A stretch of 41,119 bases of DNA from an uncultured beta proteobacterium. GTDB taxonomy: Bacteria > Pseudomonadota > Gammaproteobacteria > Burkholderiales > Burkholderiaceae_C. The stretch's first letter is position 1. Each line of letters starts with the position of its first letter. This document shows, in pieces, positions 7,585 through 17,730 of the stretch. The stretch covers positions 1 to 41,119 of the forward strand of contig CAIXNB010000140.1 of assembly GCA_903920695.1 (NCBI GenBank), in the 5' to 3' direction. The notes below the pieces were generated by a model. It was not told where the DNA came from and did not search any database. It saw nothing but the letters and a program-made list of their open reading frames with translations. Both the position numbers and the translations under genes were made by a program.

Positions 7585-8048
7585 GCGCGGTCCCGAAGCC
7601 GGTCGAAGTCCGGTTTGAAGCCCTGAGCGTCACCGATCTTGACGCTGTGTTGGAGGTCGAGCTGCGCGCTTATGCCCATCCCTGGCTAAGCGCCAATTTC
7701 TTCGATGCGTTGCAGAGCGGCTACCAGGCACAGAGGTTGCTGGCGCAGGACTGCCTTCTGGGCTACTTTGTTGCCATGAAAGGCGTGGACGAAGTCCACC
7801 TGCTCAACATCACGGTGGCACCCGAATACCAGCGCCAGGGCTGGGCCCGCGTCATGCTTGATGCGCTGGCGATCTGGGCCCGGGGGCAGGGCGCCGACTG
7901 GCTTTGGCTTGAGGTGCGCAGCGGCAATCAGCGCGCGATCGAGGTCTACCAGGCACAGGGTTATCAGCGCGTTGGTGTGCGCAAGGCCTACTATCCCGCC
8001 GGCAACGGCCAGCGCGAAGACGCGTTGGTCATGAGCCTGCGTCTGTGA
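7581..8048 (+). CDS. rimI: Ribosomal protein S18 alanine N-acetyltransferase
   Basis: 155 residues from the GTG at 7581, which overlaps the tsaB stop (GTGA). This start puts the GNAT fold at full length: VEVRFEALSVTDLDAVLEVE at the N-terminus, then LLNITVAPEYQRQGWARVML, containing the acetyl-CoA pyrophosphate loop (Q/RxxGxA/G, here QRQGWA), and the LEVRSGNQRAIEVYQAQGYQ segment with the conserved Asn and Tyr of RimI. It acetylates the N-terminal alanine of S18 in the cytoplasm. The N-terminal dozen residues are not conserved and a later start cannot be excluded, but no ATG lies nearby in frame. Confidence 0.93.
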   Translation: MSAVPKPVEVRFEALSVTDLDAVLEVELRAYAHPWLSANFFDALQSGYQAQRLLAQDCLLGYFVAMKGVDEVHLLNITVAPEYQRQGWARVMLDALAIWARGQGADWLWLEVRSGNQRAIEVYQAQGYQRVGVRKAYYPAGNGQREDALVMSLRL

Positions 8049-8066
8049 TTCGGTGAGAATGGCGCC

Positions 8067-8909
8067 ATGAGCCTAGACCTTGACCGCCGCCAGCGCGCCA
8101 TGTTGAATGAGATGGGTGTGCACGTCTGGTGGCCGCAGGCGCTGGCCGCAGCGCCGCAGGCCAGCCCCGAGGCGACGCAGTCGCTGCCGACTGCGGTCGC
8201 GCCCGCACCGCTTGCCGTCAAGCCGCTCAGCGCGCCGGCCCAGGCTTTGCATCCGGTGGTCAACGCAGCGCCGGCAGCCGCGCCAGTTGAGGACGTTGGC
8301 AACCTGGACTGGTCAACACTGGCGCAAAAGGTCGCCGCCTGCACCGCCTGCAAACTGTCGCTGGGGCGCCGGGCTGTGGTGTTCCCGGCTGCGCGCGCGC
8401 CGGGCCCTGCCGACTGGATGGTGATTGGCGAGCCGCCGGACGACAACGAAGAGCGCCTGGGCCTGCCCTTTGCCGGCCAGGCTGGGCAACTGCTGGACAA
8501 CATGCTCAAGGCGGTCGGCGTGCGCCGCTGGCATCCCGATGGCGGCGACACGCCAGCGGCCGGCAGCGCCTATGTCAGCAATTGCGTCAAATGCCGCCCG
8601 GCGGTCGCACGCAACCCCGAGCCGCAGGAACTCGCCACCTGTGAAAACTACCTACAGCGCGAAGTGGCGCTGGTGCAACCGAAAGTGATTCTGGCGTTAG
8701 GGCGTTTTGCCGCGCAAACGCTGTTACAGGGCAGCCTGCCCGACACGGCGGGTATTCCACTGGGCAAACTGCGCGGCACGGTTTATCGCTACCAGGGCGT
8801 CCCCGTTGTCGTCAGCTACCACCCCGTCTACCTGTTGCGCACGCCGCAGGACAAGGCCCGCGCCTGGGCTGACCTGTGCCTGGCGCGGTCAGTGGTTACG
8901 CCGGCTTAG
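8067..8909 (+). CDS. Family 4 uracil-DNA glycosylase (4Fe-4S)
   Basis: 280 residues. After a 60-residue Ala/Pro-rich N-terminal tract comes the family 4 UDG core: CTACKLSLGRR (first two cluster cysteines), MVIGEPPDDNEERLGLPFAG (motif A, normally GEAPG; here GEPPD), QAGQLLDNML, YVSNCVKCRP with ATCENYL supplying the later cysteines, VILALGRFAAQTLL, and SYHPVYLLR (motif with the catalytic-site His). The enzyme excises uracil from DNA after cytosine deamination. Spacing from rimI is 18 bp with a GGTGAGA ribosome site. In Burkholderiales this gene commonly follows tsaB-rimI. The N-terminal tract resembles the extended forms annotated as bacteriophage SPO1 DNA-polymerase-like UDGs. The stop overlaps the convergent gspB stop by 4 bp. 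Confidence 0.92.
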   Translation: MSLDLDRRQRAMLNEMGVHVWWPQALAAAPQASPEATQSLPTAVAPAPLAVKPLSAPAQALHPVVNAAPAAAPVEDVGNLDWSTLAQKVAACTACKLSLGRRAVVFPAARAPGPADWMVIGEPPDDNEERLGLPFAGQAGQLLDNMLKAVGVRRWHPDGGDTPAAGSAYVSNCVKCRPAVARNPEPQELATCENYLQREVALVQPKVILALGRFAAQTLLQGSLPDTAGIPLGKLRGTVYRYQGVPVVVSYHPVYLLRTPQDKARAWADLCLARSVVTPA

Positions 8910-9607
8910 TGCGCAACCTGGAAACGCGTGCCCCGGAAGTTGAAGACCGAGCTCTTGGGCCGGATTTCTTCGAGGCTCACCTCGGGTGCGGCCAGGCCAC
9001 CTTGATTGAGCACCAGGTTGTTCACCAGCAGCAGCCGTTGACCCGGAGTTTCCGAATAGACGGCGCCGGTGATGACCAGCGCGGGAATCTGGCGCCGGAT
9101 GTCTTCGGGCAGTTCGCTCAACGAGGGCACAGTCGGTGCCGCAACCGGGGCGGGTGGCGTCGGGTTGGATGCCGTTGGCGCTGCCTTCGAGGCTGCACTC
9201 TGGACGGTGGCTGCGGCGACGCTTGGCGCTGCGCTGACCAGCGGCCGCAATGAGACCGCTGGCGCTGGGACTGCGGCAGGAACTGGCAGGGCCACGGGTG
9301 CCGGCGCCGCTGGCGCGGCTGCCAGCGGCGCAACCGGCGCTGTGGCCGGCGGATTGGGCGCCGGCGCCACCACGGCGAGCTGCACGGCGGCCAAGCTGGC
9401 ATCGCTGGCCGGGCCGCGCCAGAGCCACAGGCCGGCGGCGATGGCGCTGACCACGACAACGGCTGTACTGATCAACCAGATGCGGGCGCGTGGTCTGGCC
9501 GCTGGCACCGGGGAAAGCGCCGTGTTCTGCTGCGCGTGCAGACCGGGCACGGCGCCGCGCTCACGTTCGGCGTCGGCGCGTTTGAGGGCATCGAGGATGT
9601 AGGACAT
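8906..9607 (-). CDS. gspB: Type II secretion accessory protein GspB
   Basis: 233 residues. MSYILDALKRADAERERGAVPGLH is the characteristic cytoplasmic N-terminus of GspB/ExeB proteins. One membrane helix follows (about residues 42-64, IWLISTAVVVVSAIAAGLWLW), then a 100-residue Ala/Pro-rich periplasmic linker and the compact C-terminal GspB domain (ALVITGAVYSETPGQRLLLV through NLVLNQGG to VFNFRGTRFQV). GspA and GspB together help the secretin GspD multimer get through peptidoglycan. Starts 4 bp after gspA, so the two are translationally linked. No other gsp genes are in the window. Confidence 0.9.
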   Translation of the reverse strand: MSYILDALKRADAERERGAVPGLHAQQNTALSPVPAARPRARIWLISTAVVVVSAIAAGLWLWRGPASDASLAAVQLAVVAPAPNPPATAPVAPLAAAPAAPAPVALPVPAAVPAPAVSLRPLVSAAPSVAAATVQSAASKAAPTASNPTPPAPVAAPTVPSLSELPEDIRRQIPALVITGAVYSETPGQRLLLVNNLVLNQGGLAAPEVSLEEIRPKSSVFNFRGTRFQVAH

Positions 9608-9611
9608 GGCT

Positions 9612-11288
9612 TTATCGCGGCTCGGTTTGCAGGCGTGGCTCGTTTGTCGCCGTGGCGCTGTCGATCTGCATGAAGGTCAATGGGCCGGGTTGGCCGTCGG
9701 GCTTGAGGCCTTGCGAGCGCTGGAAGGCTCGGATGCGCTCGCGCAGCGTCGCGTCCAGCGTTGCGGCGCTGGCGCCGGCAGCTGGTGCCGGCGCGCCGTC
9801 CACCTTGCTTAACTGGCTGACGAGTTGATCGACCATGGCTCCGCTGCTGCCGTCGCGCCAGTTACTGCCATAGCCGGCCGGTGCGCGCCAGTAAGTGGCG
9901 AAGTTGCCATGCCAGAGCCGCCCGAGCGCGACCAGGCGCACGCTATGCAGGCTGCTGCCCACGCGCAGGGTGGCGGTCTGATCGGTCAGCCCGACCAGCA
10001 GCGCATAGACCGGCGGCTCCTTGCCATTCTGCAGTGTCAGGATGCCAGGGCGCGCGAGCTGGCGCAGCAGTGGCAGCGTCAGGTTGGCCGAGCGGTAGCA
10101 CTGCAAAGCTTGCGCAGCAGCGCTCTGGCACGGGTCGGTGTCGCTGGCGGGCAGCTTCCAGAGCGGCGCGAGTTCGCGCCAGGCGGCGTTGATGTCGCGT
10201 GGCAGTTGCGGCAGCAGGGTCTCAATGGCTTCAAGCGGGCGTGGCACGGCCGTTGTGATCGCGACCGGTGCCGAGGCCGGCGCCTTCGGCGGCGTGCTGC
10301 TCATGGCTTTGGCCACCGGGGCTGGCGGCTGTTGCGGGTTCGAGCGCAGGAAGGCGCCAAGCCCGACGCCCAGCAACAGCAGGATGGCGCTCAGGACATA
10401 GTAGGTGGTAGGGCTCAGGCCGGCACCGGGGCCACGCGTCGGTTCGGTGCCGAATACTTCGCTTGCCGCCTTGTCGACCACGGCACGGTTGACGCGCTCC
10501 AGGCCATTGGCCCAGGCGCCGAGCAGCGCGCGCCCGCACAACAGGTTGATGCGTCGGGGCACGCCGCGTGCCAACTGGTGAATGCGTTGCAAGGCCTTGG
10601 CGTCGAACGGCAGCGTCTTGCTGTGGCCGGCAACGGCCAGGCGGTGCGCGATGTACTGCGTGGTCTCGCGTTCGGTCAGCGCGTCGAGGTGAAAGCGCGC
10701 AATCACGCGTTGCGCCAGTTGCTCCAACTCGGGGCGTTCGAGCATGCTGCGCAACTCCGGCTGGCCGATCAGCACGATCTGCAACAGCTTGCGTTCGCTG
10801 GTCTCCAGGTTGGTCAGCAGACGCAACTGCTCCAGCACATCAGGCTGCAGGTTCTGCGCCTCGTCGATGATGAGCACGCAACTTTGGCCGGCGGCGTGGC
10901 TTTGCAGCAGGAAGACGTTGAGCGCGTCGATGTAGTCCTTGACCGTGGGCGGATTTGTGGCGCTGGCGGCGGGTGCGATGTGGAACTCCTCGCAGATCGA
11001 CTGCAGCAGTTCGGTCACGGTGAGCTTGGGGTTGAAGATGTAGGCGACATGGCAGCCGGTGGGAATCTGCTCCAGGAAGCAGCGGCAAATGGTGGTCTTG
11101 CCGGTGCCGATGTCGCCGGTGAGCAGCACAAAACCGCCGCCGCTACCGCCCGCGCCGGGCTGCGGGCCCGTAACGCCGTAGAGCAGGTGCGCCAGCGCCT
11201 CGCGGTGCCGCTCGCTCATGAAAAGATAGCGCGGATCGGGCGCGATCGAAAACGGGTCCTGCGTCAGGCCGAAATGGTTCGAGTACAT
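9612..11288 (-). CDS. gspA: Type II secretion AAA ATPase GspA/ExeA with peptidoglycan-binding domain
   Basis: 558 residues from the ATG at 11288, giving [20 protein letters not shown], the standard ExeA N-terminus; a GTG/ATG three codons upstream is less likely. Domains in order: AAA ATPase with Walker [10 protein letters not shown] (residues 58-66) and Walker [11 protein letters not shown] (Asp142-Glu143), a TM helix (about 286-305, [20 protein letters not shown]), a C39-like region with [20 protein letters not shown], and a C-terminal PG-binding fold ([20 protein letters not shown]). ATP-dependent remodelling of peptidoglycan contacts assists secretin assembly. No Shine-Dalgarno is visible before the start, so the message may be leaderless. 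Divergent from pyrF with 43 bp between starts. Confidence 0.93.
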   Translation of the reverse strand: MYSNHFGLTQDPFSIAPDPRYLFMSERHREALAHLLYGVTGPQPGAGGSGGGFVLLTGDIGTGKTTICRCFLEQIPTGCHVAYIFNPKLTVTELLQSICEEFHIAPAASATNPPTVKDYIDALNVFLLQSHAAGQSCVLIIDEAQNLQPDVLEQLRLLTNLETSERKLLQIVLIGQPELRSMLERPELEQLAQRVIARFHLDALTERETTQYIAHRLAVAGHSKTLPFDAKALQRIHQLARGVPRRINLLCGRALLGAWANGLERVNRAVVDKAASEVFGTEPTRGPGAGLSPTTYYVLSAILLLLGVGLGAFLRSNPQQPPAPVAKAMSSTPPKAPASAPVAITTAVPRPLEAIETLLPQLPRDINAAWRELAPLWKLPASDTDPCQSAAAQALQCYRSANLTLPLLRQLARPGILTLQNGKEPPVYALLVGLTDQTATLRVGSSLHSVRLVALGRLWHGNFATYWRAPAGYGSNWRDGSSGAMVDQLVSQLSKVDGAPAPAAGASAATLDATLRERIRAFQRSQGLKPDGQPGPLTFMQIDSATATNEPRLQTEPR

Positions 11289-11319
11289 AGGGCGCAAGCA
11301 TAACGGGGTTGGTGCTTCT

Positions 11320-11325
11320 TACAAT
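11320..11325 (+). promoter_or_regulatory. Candidate -10 box for pyrF
   Basis: TACAAT lies 6 bp before the pyrF ATG. If used, transcription would start at or next to the start codon, giving a leaderless mRNA, consistent with the lack of a Shine-Dalgarno there. No convincing -35 hexamer is visible, so this is tentative. Confidence 0.35.
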
Positions 11326-11331
11326 CGTCTG

Positions 11332-12174
11332 ATGAACTTCATCGACATGCTGCGCGCCGCCGAGCGCCAAAACGAATCCCTGCTATGTGTGGGGCTTGAC
11401 CCGGAGCCGGCCAAGTTCCCTGCGGCGCTGCGCGGGGACGCCAGTCGCATTTTCGACTTCTGCGCCGCCATCGTCGATGCCACGGCCGATCTGGCAATCG
11501 CCTTCAAGCCGCAGATCGCCTACTTCGCCGCGCACCGCGCCGAAGACCAGCTCGAGCGTTTGATGGCGCACATGCGCAGCGTGGCGCCGCAGGTGCCCGT
11601 GATTCTGGACGCCAAGCGCGGCGACATCGGCAGCACGGCCGAGCAGTATGCCAAGGAGGCCTTTGAGCGCTACGGGGCCGATGCCGTGACGCTCTCGCCC
11701 TTCATGGGTTTCGATTCGATCCAGCCCTACCTCAAGTACCACGGTAAGGGCGCTTTCCTGCTGTGCCGCACCTCGAACCCCGGCGGTGACGATTTGCAGA
11801 ACCAGCGCTTGTCCAGCGTGGACGGTGCGCCGCTGTTGTACGAGCATATTGCGCGGCTCGCGCAAGGGCCGTGGAACCTCAACGGCCAACTCGGCCTCGT
11901 GGTGGGTGCCACCTACCCGGCCGAGATCGAGCGTGTGCGCGCCGTGGCGCCGACATTGCCGCTGCTGATTCCCGGTGTTGGTGCCCAGGGCGGTGACGCT
12001 GTGGCCACGGTCAGGGCTGGTTGGCGCGCTGTGAACGGTGAAACTGTCGCGCCCATCGTCGTCAACTCCTCGCGCGCCATCCTCTATGCGTCAAGTGGAG
12101 AAGACTTCGCCCAGGCGGCGCGGCGCGAGGCGATCAGGACGCGTGATTTGCTGCAGGCGGCGAAGGCGGCCTGA
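11332..12174 (+). CDS. pyrF: Orotidine 5'-phosphate decarboxylase (type 2)
   Basis: 280 residues, the length of the longer PyrF subfamily. [17 protein letters not shown] at the N-terminus, [11 protein letters not shown], and the catalytic [18 protein letters not shown] (Asp-Lys...Asp charge network) are diagnostic; [15 protein letters not shown] and [11 protein letters not shown] (phosphate loop) follow. It catalyses the last step of UMP synthesis. The TGA stop abuts, with no spacer, the TAG of the convergent EamA gene, so the two transcripts must overlap. Confidence 0.96.
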   Translation: MNFIDMLRAAERQNESLLCVGLDPEPAKFPAALRGDASRIFDFCAAIVDATADLAIAFKPQIAYFAAHRAEDQLERLMAHMRSVAPQVPVILDAKRGDIGSTAEQYAKEAFERYGADAVTLSPFMGFDSIQPYLKYHGKGAFLLCRTSNPGGDDLQNQRLSSVDGAPLLYEHIARLAQGPWNLNGQLGLVVGATYPAEIERVRAVAPTLPLLIPGVGAQGGDAVATVRAGWRAVNGETVAPIVVNSSRAILYASSGEDFAQAARREAIRTRDLLQAAKAA

Positions 12175-13104
12175 CTACTGAGTGCCCGGCGACTTGAAGA
12201 GACGCCCACCAAACATCACGCACGCCAACGCGGCGATCAGCAGCGCAATGCCGGCCCATTGCCAGCGCGTGATGACCTCGCCCAGGATCAGCACGCCAGT
12301 GGCCAGGCCGATGATGGGCACGCCCAGGCCAAAGGGCGAGACGCGGTTCGCCGGATGGCGCTTGAGCAGACTGGTCCACAGACCGTAGCCGACAACGGTA
12401 GCAATCCAGCCCAGGTAGGCCACGGCCAGCCAGCTCGACGCGCGCGCCTGCAGCCAGTGCGCGCGTGCCGCTTCCGCGTCGAAGAACCAGGACAGGGCGA
12501 CAAAGGGCAGCACCGCGACCGTGCTGCTCCAGACGACAAAGGCGAATGGATCGTAATCCTGGCTAATTCTTTGCACACGCCGTGCCACGATGCTGGATAG
12601 CGCCCACATCGTGGCCGAGCACAGCGTCAGCACAAAGCCGAGCAACGTGGTGCCATGGCCGGCGCCGGCCGCCGGATTCACATAGTTGAGCGCAAAGCAG
12701 GACAGGCCCAGCGCCGCCAGCAGCAGGCCCAGTTGCAGGGGGCGGCTGGGGCGCTCATGCAGCAGCACGAAGCCAAACAGCGCGGTAAAGAAGACCTGGG
12801 TCTGCACCAGCACCGAGGCCAGTGCCGCCGTCATGCCGACCTGCAGCGCGATGAACAGGATGCCGAACTGGCCGACACCCTGTAGCAGTCCATAGCGCAC
12901 AACCCATTGCCGGGGCACTTTCGGCGGACGCATGAACAGCACCAGCGGCAGCGCTGCAAAAGCGTAGCGCGCGGCACCGAGCTGGAACGGCGTGAAGTCG
13001 CGCAACGCGAATTTCATCGCGACAAAGTTGACACCCCAGACCAGCACCACGACCAGCGCGGCGATCAGGTCCTTTCCGCTGAGGCTATTGGTCTTTTGCG
13101 TCAT
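12175..13104 (-). CDS. EamA-type O-acetylserine/cysteine exporter-like protein
   Basis: 309 residues, ten helices in two EamA repeats. Similarity to E. coli EamA (YdeD) is visible along the length: ALVVVLVWGVNFVAMKFALR at the N-terminus, a GVGQFGILFIALQVGM segment, SVLVQTQVFFTALFGFVLLHE in the middle, and TVVGYGLWTSLLKRHPANRV with PLxxLGVPIIGLATG towards the end. E. coli EamA exports O-acetylserine and cysteine; the same substrate here is a family-based guess. Monocistronic, convergent with pyrF. Upstream (13105-13265) lies a 161-bp spacer holding a dispersed repeat. Confidence 0.87.
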   Translation of the reverse strand: MTQKTNSLSGKDLIAALVVVLVWGVNFVAMKFALRDFTPFQLGAARYAFAALPLVLFMRPPKVPRQWVVRYGLLQGVGQFGILFIALQVGMTAALASVLVQTQVFFTALFGFVLLHERPSRPLQLGLLLAALGLSCFALNYVNPAAGAGHGTTLLGFVLTLCSATMWALSSIVARRVQRISQDYDPFAFVVWSSTVAVLPFVALSWFFDAEAARAHWLQARASSWLAVAYLGWIATVVGYGLWTSLLKRHPANRVSPFGLGVPIIGLATGVLILGEVITRWQWAGIALLIAALACVMFGGRLFKSPGTQ

Positions 13105-13184
13105 GTTCGAAGCCCGTTTGGTTCATCGTCAAGCCCCCGCTTCGGGCGCGCGCAAACTGCGTAGGGGGCCATGACTCTTGAACT

Positions 13185-13251
13185 CGTCATTGCGGGCTTG
13201 ACCCGCAATCCATCGTCCGCGTATCACTGGATCCCGGATCGGGTCCGGGAT
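13185..13251. repeat. Dispersed intergenic palindromic repeat, copy A
   Basis: Two adjacent hairpins: ATTGCGGG (13189-13196) / CCCGCAAT (13202-13209), and ATCCCGGA (13231-13238) / TCCGGGAT (13244-13251). The first motif (GTCATTGCGG...CCGCAATCC) recurs at 30441-30466. This is a repeat type common between genes in many proteobacteria; it lies downstream of uvrA and upstream of the EamA gene and may act as a transcript end for uvrA. Confidence 0.65.
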
Positions 13252-13265
13252 GACAATCCGGCGCA

Positions 13266-16200
13266 TCACAGCAAGCGCTTGAGGTAACGGCCCGTGTGGC
13301 TGTCGGGATTGGCGGCGATGTCTTCCGGTGTGCCGACGCCCACCACCTGGCCGCCGCCGGCTCCGCCTTCGGGGCCCATGTCGATCAGCCAGTCGGCGGT
13401 CTTGATGACGTCCAGGTTGTGCTCGATCACAACGATGGTGTTGCCGGCGTCGCGCAACTGGTGCAGCACCCTCAGCAGCAGGTCGATGTCGGCAAAGTGC
13501 AGGCCGGTGGTCGGCTCATCGAGGATGTAGAGCGTGCGCCCGGTGTCGCGTTTCGAGAGTTCGAGCGCGAGCTTGACGCGTTGCGCCTCGCCGCCCGACA
13601 GCGTGGTGGCGGCTTGACCGAGCCGGATGTAAGACAGGCCAACATCAAGCAGCGTGTGCAGCTTGCGCGCGATGGTCGGCAGCGCCTTGAAAAAGTCGTG
13701 CGCGGCTTCGACCGTGAGGTCGAGGATTTGCGCGATGTTCTTGCCCTTGTACAGCACCTCGAGTGTCTCGCGGTTGTAGCGTGCGCCCTGGCAGACATCA
13801 CAGGGCACGTAGACATCGGGCAGGAAGTGCATCTCCACCTTGACCATGCCGTCGCCCTGGCAGGCTTCGCAGCGGCCGCCGGGGACGTTGAAGGAAAAAC
13901 GCCCAGGGCCGTAACCACGCTCGCGCGCCACCGGCACTTCGGCCATCAGCTCGCGGATCGGCGTGAAGAGGCCCGTATAGGTGGCGGGATTCGAGCGCGG
14001 TGTGCGCCCGATCGGCGACTGGTCGACGTTGATGACTTTGTCGAAATGCTCGATGCCTTCGATCGCTTCGTGCTCGGCTGGCTCATCGTGGGCGCGGTAG
14101 AGCTGGCGCGCCACTGCGGTGTACAGCGTGTCGTTGACCAGCGTCGATTTGCCGGAGCCCGAGACGCCGGTGACGCAGGTGAAGAGGCCGACCGGGAACG
14201 CGACATCAACGCCGCGCAGGTTGTTGCCCGTGGCGTTGATGACGCGGATCGCCTGCAGTTCGCCCTGTGTTGCCAGATGCGCGGCATGGCGCTCGGCCCA
14301 GGCCAGTGCCGCCTTGCTCGGCGGCGTCTTGGATGCAGGTTTTTTTGCCGGCGCAGTCTGTATCACAACGGGAAGCCAGGCCGTGCGATGGTGCGGTACG
14401 GCGATCTTCAGAACGCCCGCCAGGTACTTGCCGGTCAGCGAATCGGGATTGGCCTTGACGTCTTCATACGTGCCCTGCGCCATCACGCGCCCGCCGTGCA
14501 CGCCGGCACCCGGGCCCATGTCGATCACGTGGTCGGCGGCGTGGATCATGTCCTCGTCGTGCTCCACCACCAGCACGCTGTTGCCGATGTCGCGTAAATG
14601 TTTGAGGGTGTCGATCAGGCGCTCGTTGTCACGTTGGTGCAATCCGATGCTGGGCTCGTCGAGCACGTACATGACGCCGGTCAGGCCGGAGCCGATCTGC
14701 GAGGCCAGGCGGATGCGCTGCGACTCGCCGCCACTGAGCGTCTCGGCGCTACGGTCCAGGCTCAGGTAGTTCAGGCCGACGTCGTTGAGGAACTTCAGGC
14801 GCAGGCCGACTTCGCGCACCACCTTGGCCGCAATCTCGCCCTTGGCGCCGTGCATTTGCAGACCGTTGAAGTAGGCCAGGCACTCGCGCAGCGTCAGGTG
14901 GCTGATCTCGTAAATGGCACGCGCCTGCGCACCTTCGCCGATCTTCACGTGGCGCGCTTCGCGTTTCAGACGTGAGCCGGCGCAGTCCGGGCAGGGTTGC
15001 GTGCTACGGTAGCGCGCCAGGTCTTCGCGCACCAGGCTGGAATCGGTCTCGCGGTAGCGCCGCTGCATGTTGGGAATGATGCCTTCGAACGGATGCTTTT
15101 TGCTGAGCTTCCTGCCTTTGGAGAGGCCCGAGTCCATTACGTAGTTGAACTTGATGTCTTCCTCGCCGGAGCCCTGCAGCACCGCCTGCTGTACGTCGGC
15201 GTCGAGCGAATCGAAGGGCTGCTCGATGTCGAAGCGGTAGTGCTTGGCCAGACTCTCCAGCAGGGCAAAGTAGTAACCGTTGCGCCTGTCCCAGCCCTTG
15301 ATGGCGCCGCTGGCCAGGCTCAGGCTGGGGAAGGCCACGACCCGGGTTGGGTCGAAGAACTCCTGGGCACCGAGGCCGTCGCAGGATGGGCAGGCCCCGA
15401 CCGGCGAGTTGAACGAGAACAGGCGCGGCTCCAGTTCGGCGATTGAGTAGCTGCACACGGGGCAGGCGAACTTGGCGTTGAACAGGTGTTCCTGCTGGCT
15501 GTCGATTTCGAGCGCGATGGCGCGGCCACCGGCCAGGCGCAGCGCGGCTTCAAAGCTCTCAGCCAGGCGCTGCTGGATCTCAGGGCGCACCTTGAGGCGG
15601 TCGATGACGACGTCGATGTCGTGCTTCTCGGTTTTTTTCAGTTGCGGCAGTGCATCGAACTCATAAGCCTTGCCGTCAACGCGAAAGCGCACGTAGCCCT
15701 GCGCCTGCATGTCGGCAAAGACGTCGAGGAATTCGCCTTTCTTCTCGCGCGCCAGCGGCGCCAGGATCATGAGTCGCGTGTCGGCCGGCAGTGCCAGCAC
15801 CGCGTCCACCATCTGGCTCACGGTCTGCGCCTGCAGCGGCAGGTCATGCTCCGGGCAGAACGGCGTGCCAGCGCGGGCAAACAGCAATCGCAGGTAGTCG
15901 TGGATCTCGGTCACGGTTCCAACCGTGGAGCGCGGGTTGTGCGAGGTGGCCTTCTGCTCGATGGAGATCGCGGGCGACAGGCCCTCGATCACATCGACAT
16001 CGGGCTTGTCCATCAACTGCAGGAACTGGCGCGCGTAGGTTGACAGGCTTTCCACATAGCGGCGCTGGCCTTCGGCGTACAGGGTGTCGAAGGCCAGACT
16101 CGACTTGCCCGAGCCCGACAGGCCGGTGATCACCACGAGCTGGTTGCGCGGGATGTCGAGGTCGATGTTCTTGAGGTTGTGCGTGCGTGCGCCTCGGATG

Positions 16201-16286
16201 CTGATGGTCTGGTGCTGCAGGGCTTTGGCCAGGTACTTGCCATCGGCGTGTGGGTCGAGCAGGCTGTCGTCGGAAGGGGAGTTCAA
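13266..16286 (-). CDS. uvrA: Excinuclease ABC subunit A
   Basis: 1006 residues, slightly longer than E. coli UvrA (940). First ABC module: Walker [10 protein letters not shown] (about 55-63), a CPVC ... CPSC zinc module ([23 protein letters not shown]) and the signature [14 protein letters not shown]. Second module: [36 protein letters not shown] ... CDVCQG zinc site, and [16 protein letters not shown] Lys/Pro/Ala-rich insertion between the modules (around [17 protein letters not shown]) accounts for the extra length and is common in Burkholderiales. UvrA scans DNA for bulky lesions with UvrB in nucleotide excision repair. The start codon appears to be TTG at 16286; no ATG or GTG is available in frame before the conserved domain, so the exact N-terminus is the weakest part of this call. 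No LexA-type CTGT-N8-ACAG box was found upstream. Confidence 0.96.
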   Translation of the reverse strand: MNSPSDDSLLDPHADGKYLAKALQHQTISIRGARTHNLKNIDLDIPRNQLVVITGLSGSGKSSLAFDTLYAEGQRRYVESLSTYARQFLQLMDKPDVDVIEGLSPAISIEQKATSHNPRSTVGTVTEIHDYLRLLFARAGTPFCPEHDLPLQAQTVSQMVDAVLALPADTRLMILAPLAREKKGEFLDVFADMQAQGYVRFRVDGKAYEFDALPQLKKTEKHDIDVVIDRLKVRPEIQQRLAESFEAALRLAGGRAIALEIDSQQEHLFNAKFACPVCSYSIAELEPRLFSFNSPVGACPSCDGLGAQEFFDPTRVVAFPSLSLASGAIKGWDRRNGYYFALLESLAKHYRFDIEQPFDSLDADVQQAVLQGSGEEDIKFNYVMDSGLSKGRKLSKKHPFEGIIPNMQRRYRETDSSLVREDLARYRSTQPCPDCAGSRLKREARHVKIGEGAQARAIYEISHLTLRECLAYFNGLQMHGAKGEIAAKVVREVGLRLKFLNDVGLNYLSLDRSAETLSGGESQRIRLASQIGSGLTGVMYVLDEPSIGLHQRDNERLIDTLKHLRDIGNSVLVVEHDEDMIHAADHVIDMGPGAGVHGGRVMAQGTYEDVKANPDSLTGKYLAGVLKIAVPHHRTAWLPVVIQTAPAKKPASKTPPSKAALAWAERHAAHLATQGELQAIRVINATGNNLRGVDVAFPVGLFTCVTGVSGSGKSTLVNDTLYTAVARQLYRAHDEPAEHEAIEGIEHFDKVINVDQSPIGRTPRSNPATYTGLFTPIRELMAEVPVARERGYGPGRFSFNVPGGRCEACQGDGMVKVEMHFLPDVYVPCDVCQGARYNRETLEVLYKGKNIAQILDLTVEAAHDFFKALPTIARKLHTLLDVGLSYIRLGQAATTLSGGEAQRVKLALELSKRDTGRTLYILDEPTTGLHFADIDLLLRVLHQLRDAGNTIVVIEHNLDVIKTADWLIDMGPEGGAGGGQVVGVGTPEDIAANPDSHTGRYLKRLL

Positions 16287-16435
16287 GATGGATTGGGCTC
16301 GGGGGGAAACCTGCCATGATAGTCAAAGCGGAAGGTCTTGGTATGGGCGCTGCCTGCAATTTGTTCAGGATCGCGGACAATCGTGCCTTTTGCAGCCGTG
16401 GCAGTTCACGGCTTTGTGCGTTGGAGAGTCTTGTC

Positions 16436-17656
16436 TTGTCTACTATCGAAGTTCCGCTCGTCGGGGGAAATGCACTGCCGGCCAGCAAGATGACGGCGGT
16501 CGAACTGCGCGCCAGTTTCTCGCTGGCTTCCATTTTTGCCCTGCGCATGCTGGGCCTGTTTCTGATTCTGCCGGTGTTTGCCATCGAAGCCAGCAAGATG
16601 CCGGGCGGCGACGATCCGGCGCTGATCGGTCTGACCATGGGCATTTATGGCCTGACCCAGGCCATGCTGCAGTTTCTGTACGGACTGGCGTCGGACCGCA
16701 TCGGGCGCAAGCGGGTCATTGTGTTTGGCCTCGTGCTGTTTGCCGCCGGCAGCTTTCTGGCAGCGCTGGCCCCAACGCTGACCTGGTTGGCGATCGGTCG
16801 CGCGCTGCAAGGCGCTGGTGCCGTCTCGGCGGCGGTGACCGCGCTGCTGGCGGACCAGACGCGTGATGAAGTGCGTACCAAATCCATGGCCCTGGTTGGC
16901 GCCAGCATCGGCTTGATGTTTGCGCTCTCGCTGGTGGCAGCGCCGATCCTGGTGAGCTATATCGGCTTGCACGGGCTGTTCGCCATGACCGGCGTCCTGG
17001 CGCTGGCCGGGGTGGCCATCGTCATCTGGTGGGTGCCGCCTGAGCCGCACGACCACAAGAACCTGCCGCGCGGGCGCCTGGTCGAGGTACTGCGCCTGGC
17101 GGCCCTGTTGCGCATGAATTTTGGCGTGTTCGTGCTGCACGCCGTGCAACTGGCGATGTGGATGGCAATCCCCGCCATGCTGGTGCAGGCCGGCCTGTCG
17201 CGCGATCACCACTGGTGGGTTTACCTGCCGGCCGTGCTCGGGTCCTTTGTGGTCATGGGCGGCACCCTGTTCCGGCTGGAGAAGCGCGGCTACCTGCGCG
17301 CGGTGTTCCTGACCGCGATCGGTTTGATGGCAGCGGTTCAGGTCGGACTGCTGCTGGCAACGGACGGTGCCAGCGTGGCGGCGCTGGCGGCGCTGCTGTT
17401 TGTGTTTTTTTACGGTTTCAACGTGCTGGAGGCGAGCCAACCCAGCATGGTCTCGCGCATGGCGCCGGCGCATGTGCGCGGTGCGGCCATGGGGGTTTAC
17501 AACACGCTGCAGTCGCTGGGCTTTTTTGCCGGCGGCGTGATGGGTGGCTGGCTCATGAAGCACGGCGGTGCGCCGCGCCTGTTCACGGTCTGCGCCGGCC
17601 TCATGGTGCTGTGGCTGGTCGTGGCCTGGCCGATGCGCGCGCCAAAGGCTGGATAA
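16436..17656 (+). CDS. MFS transporter (YajR-like, inner membrane)
   Basis: 406 residues if translation begins at TTG 16436, which has GGAGAG about 9 bp upstream; the alternative ATG at 16490 gives 388 residues but has no good ribosome site. Twelve hydrophobic segments. The loop 2-3 signature of the major facilitator superfamily is clear: [15 protein letters not shown] (G-x-x-x-D-R-x-G-R-R/K). [20 protein letters not shown] in helix 1 is typical of YajR-type proton-driven efflux proteins. Substrate unknown. It stands between divergent uvrA and co-oriented ssb, an order frequent in Burkholderiales. Confidence 0.88.
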   Translation: MSTIEVPLVGGNALPASKMTAVELRASFSLASIFALRMLGLFLILPVFAIEASKMPGGDDPALIGLTMGIYGLTQAMLQFLYGLASDRIGRKRVIVFGLVLFAAGSFLAALAPTLTWLAIGRALQGAGAVSAAVTALLADQTRDEVRTKSMALVGASIGLMFALSLVAAPILVSYIGLHGLFAMTGVLALAGVAIVIWWVPPEPHDHKNLPRGRLVEVLRLAALLRMNFGVFVLHAVQLAMWMAIPAMLVQAGLSRDHHWWVYLPAVLGSFVVMGGTLFRLEKRGYLRAVFLTAIGLMAAVQVGLLLATDGASVAALAALLFVFFYGFNVLEASQPSMVSRMAPAHVRGAAMGVYNTLQSLGFFAGGVMGGWLMKHGGAPRLFTVCAGLMVLWLVVAWPMRAPKAG

Positions 17657-17730
17657 TCAAACAACTGGCGTTATAAAACCTCGCGGGACAGACCTTTGGC
17701 ACTGTTCCCAAATTGATGAAGGGACAAATC

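Noticed and set aside
9825..11303. 492-codon plus-strand open frame
   Set aside because: Antisense to gspA, which has all the expected ATPase motifs.
16287..16435. LexA (SOS) box between uvrA and its divergent neighbour
   Set aside because: No CTGT-N8-ACAG sequence found; nothing close enough to report.
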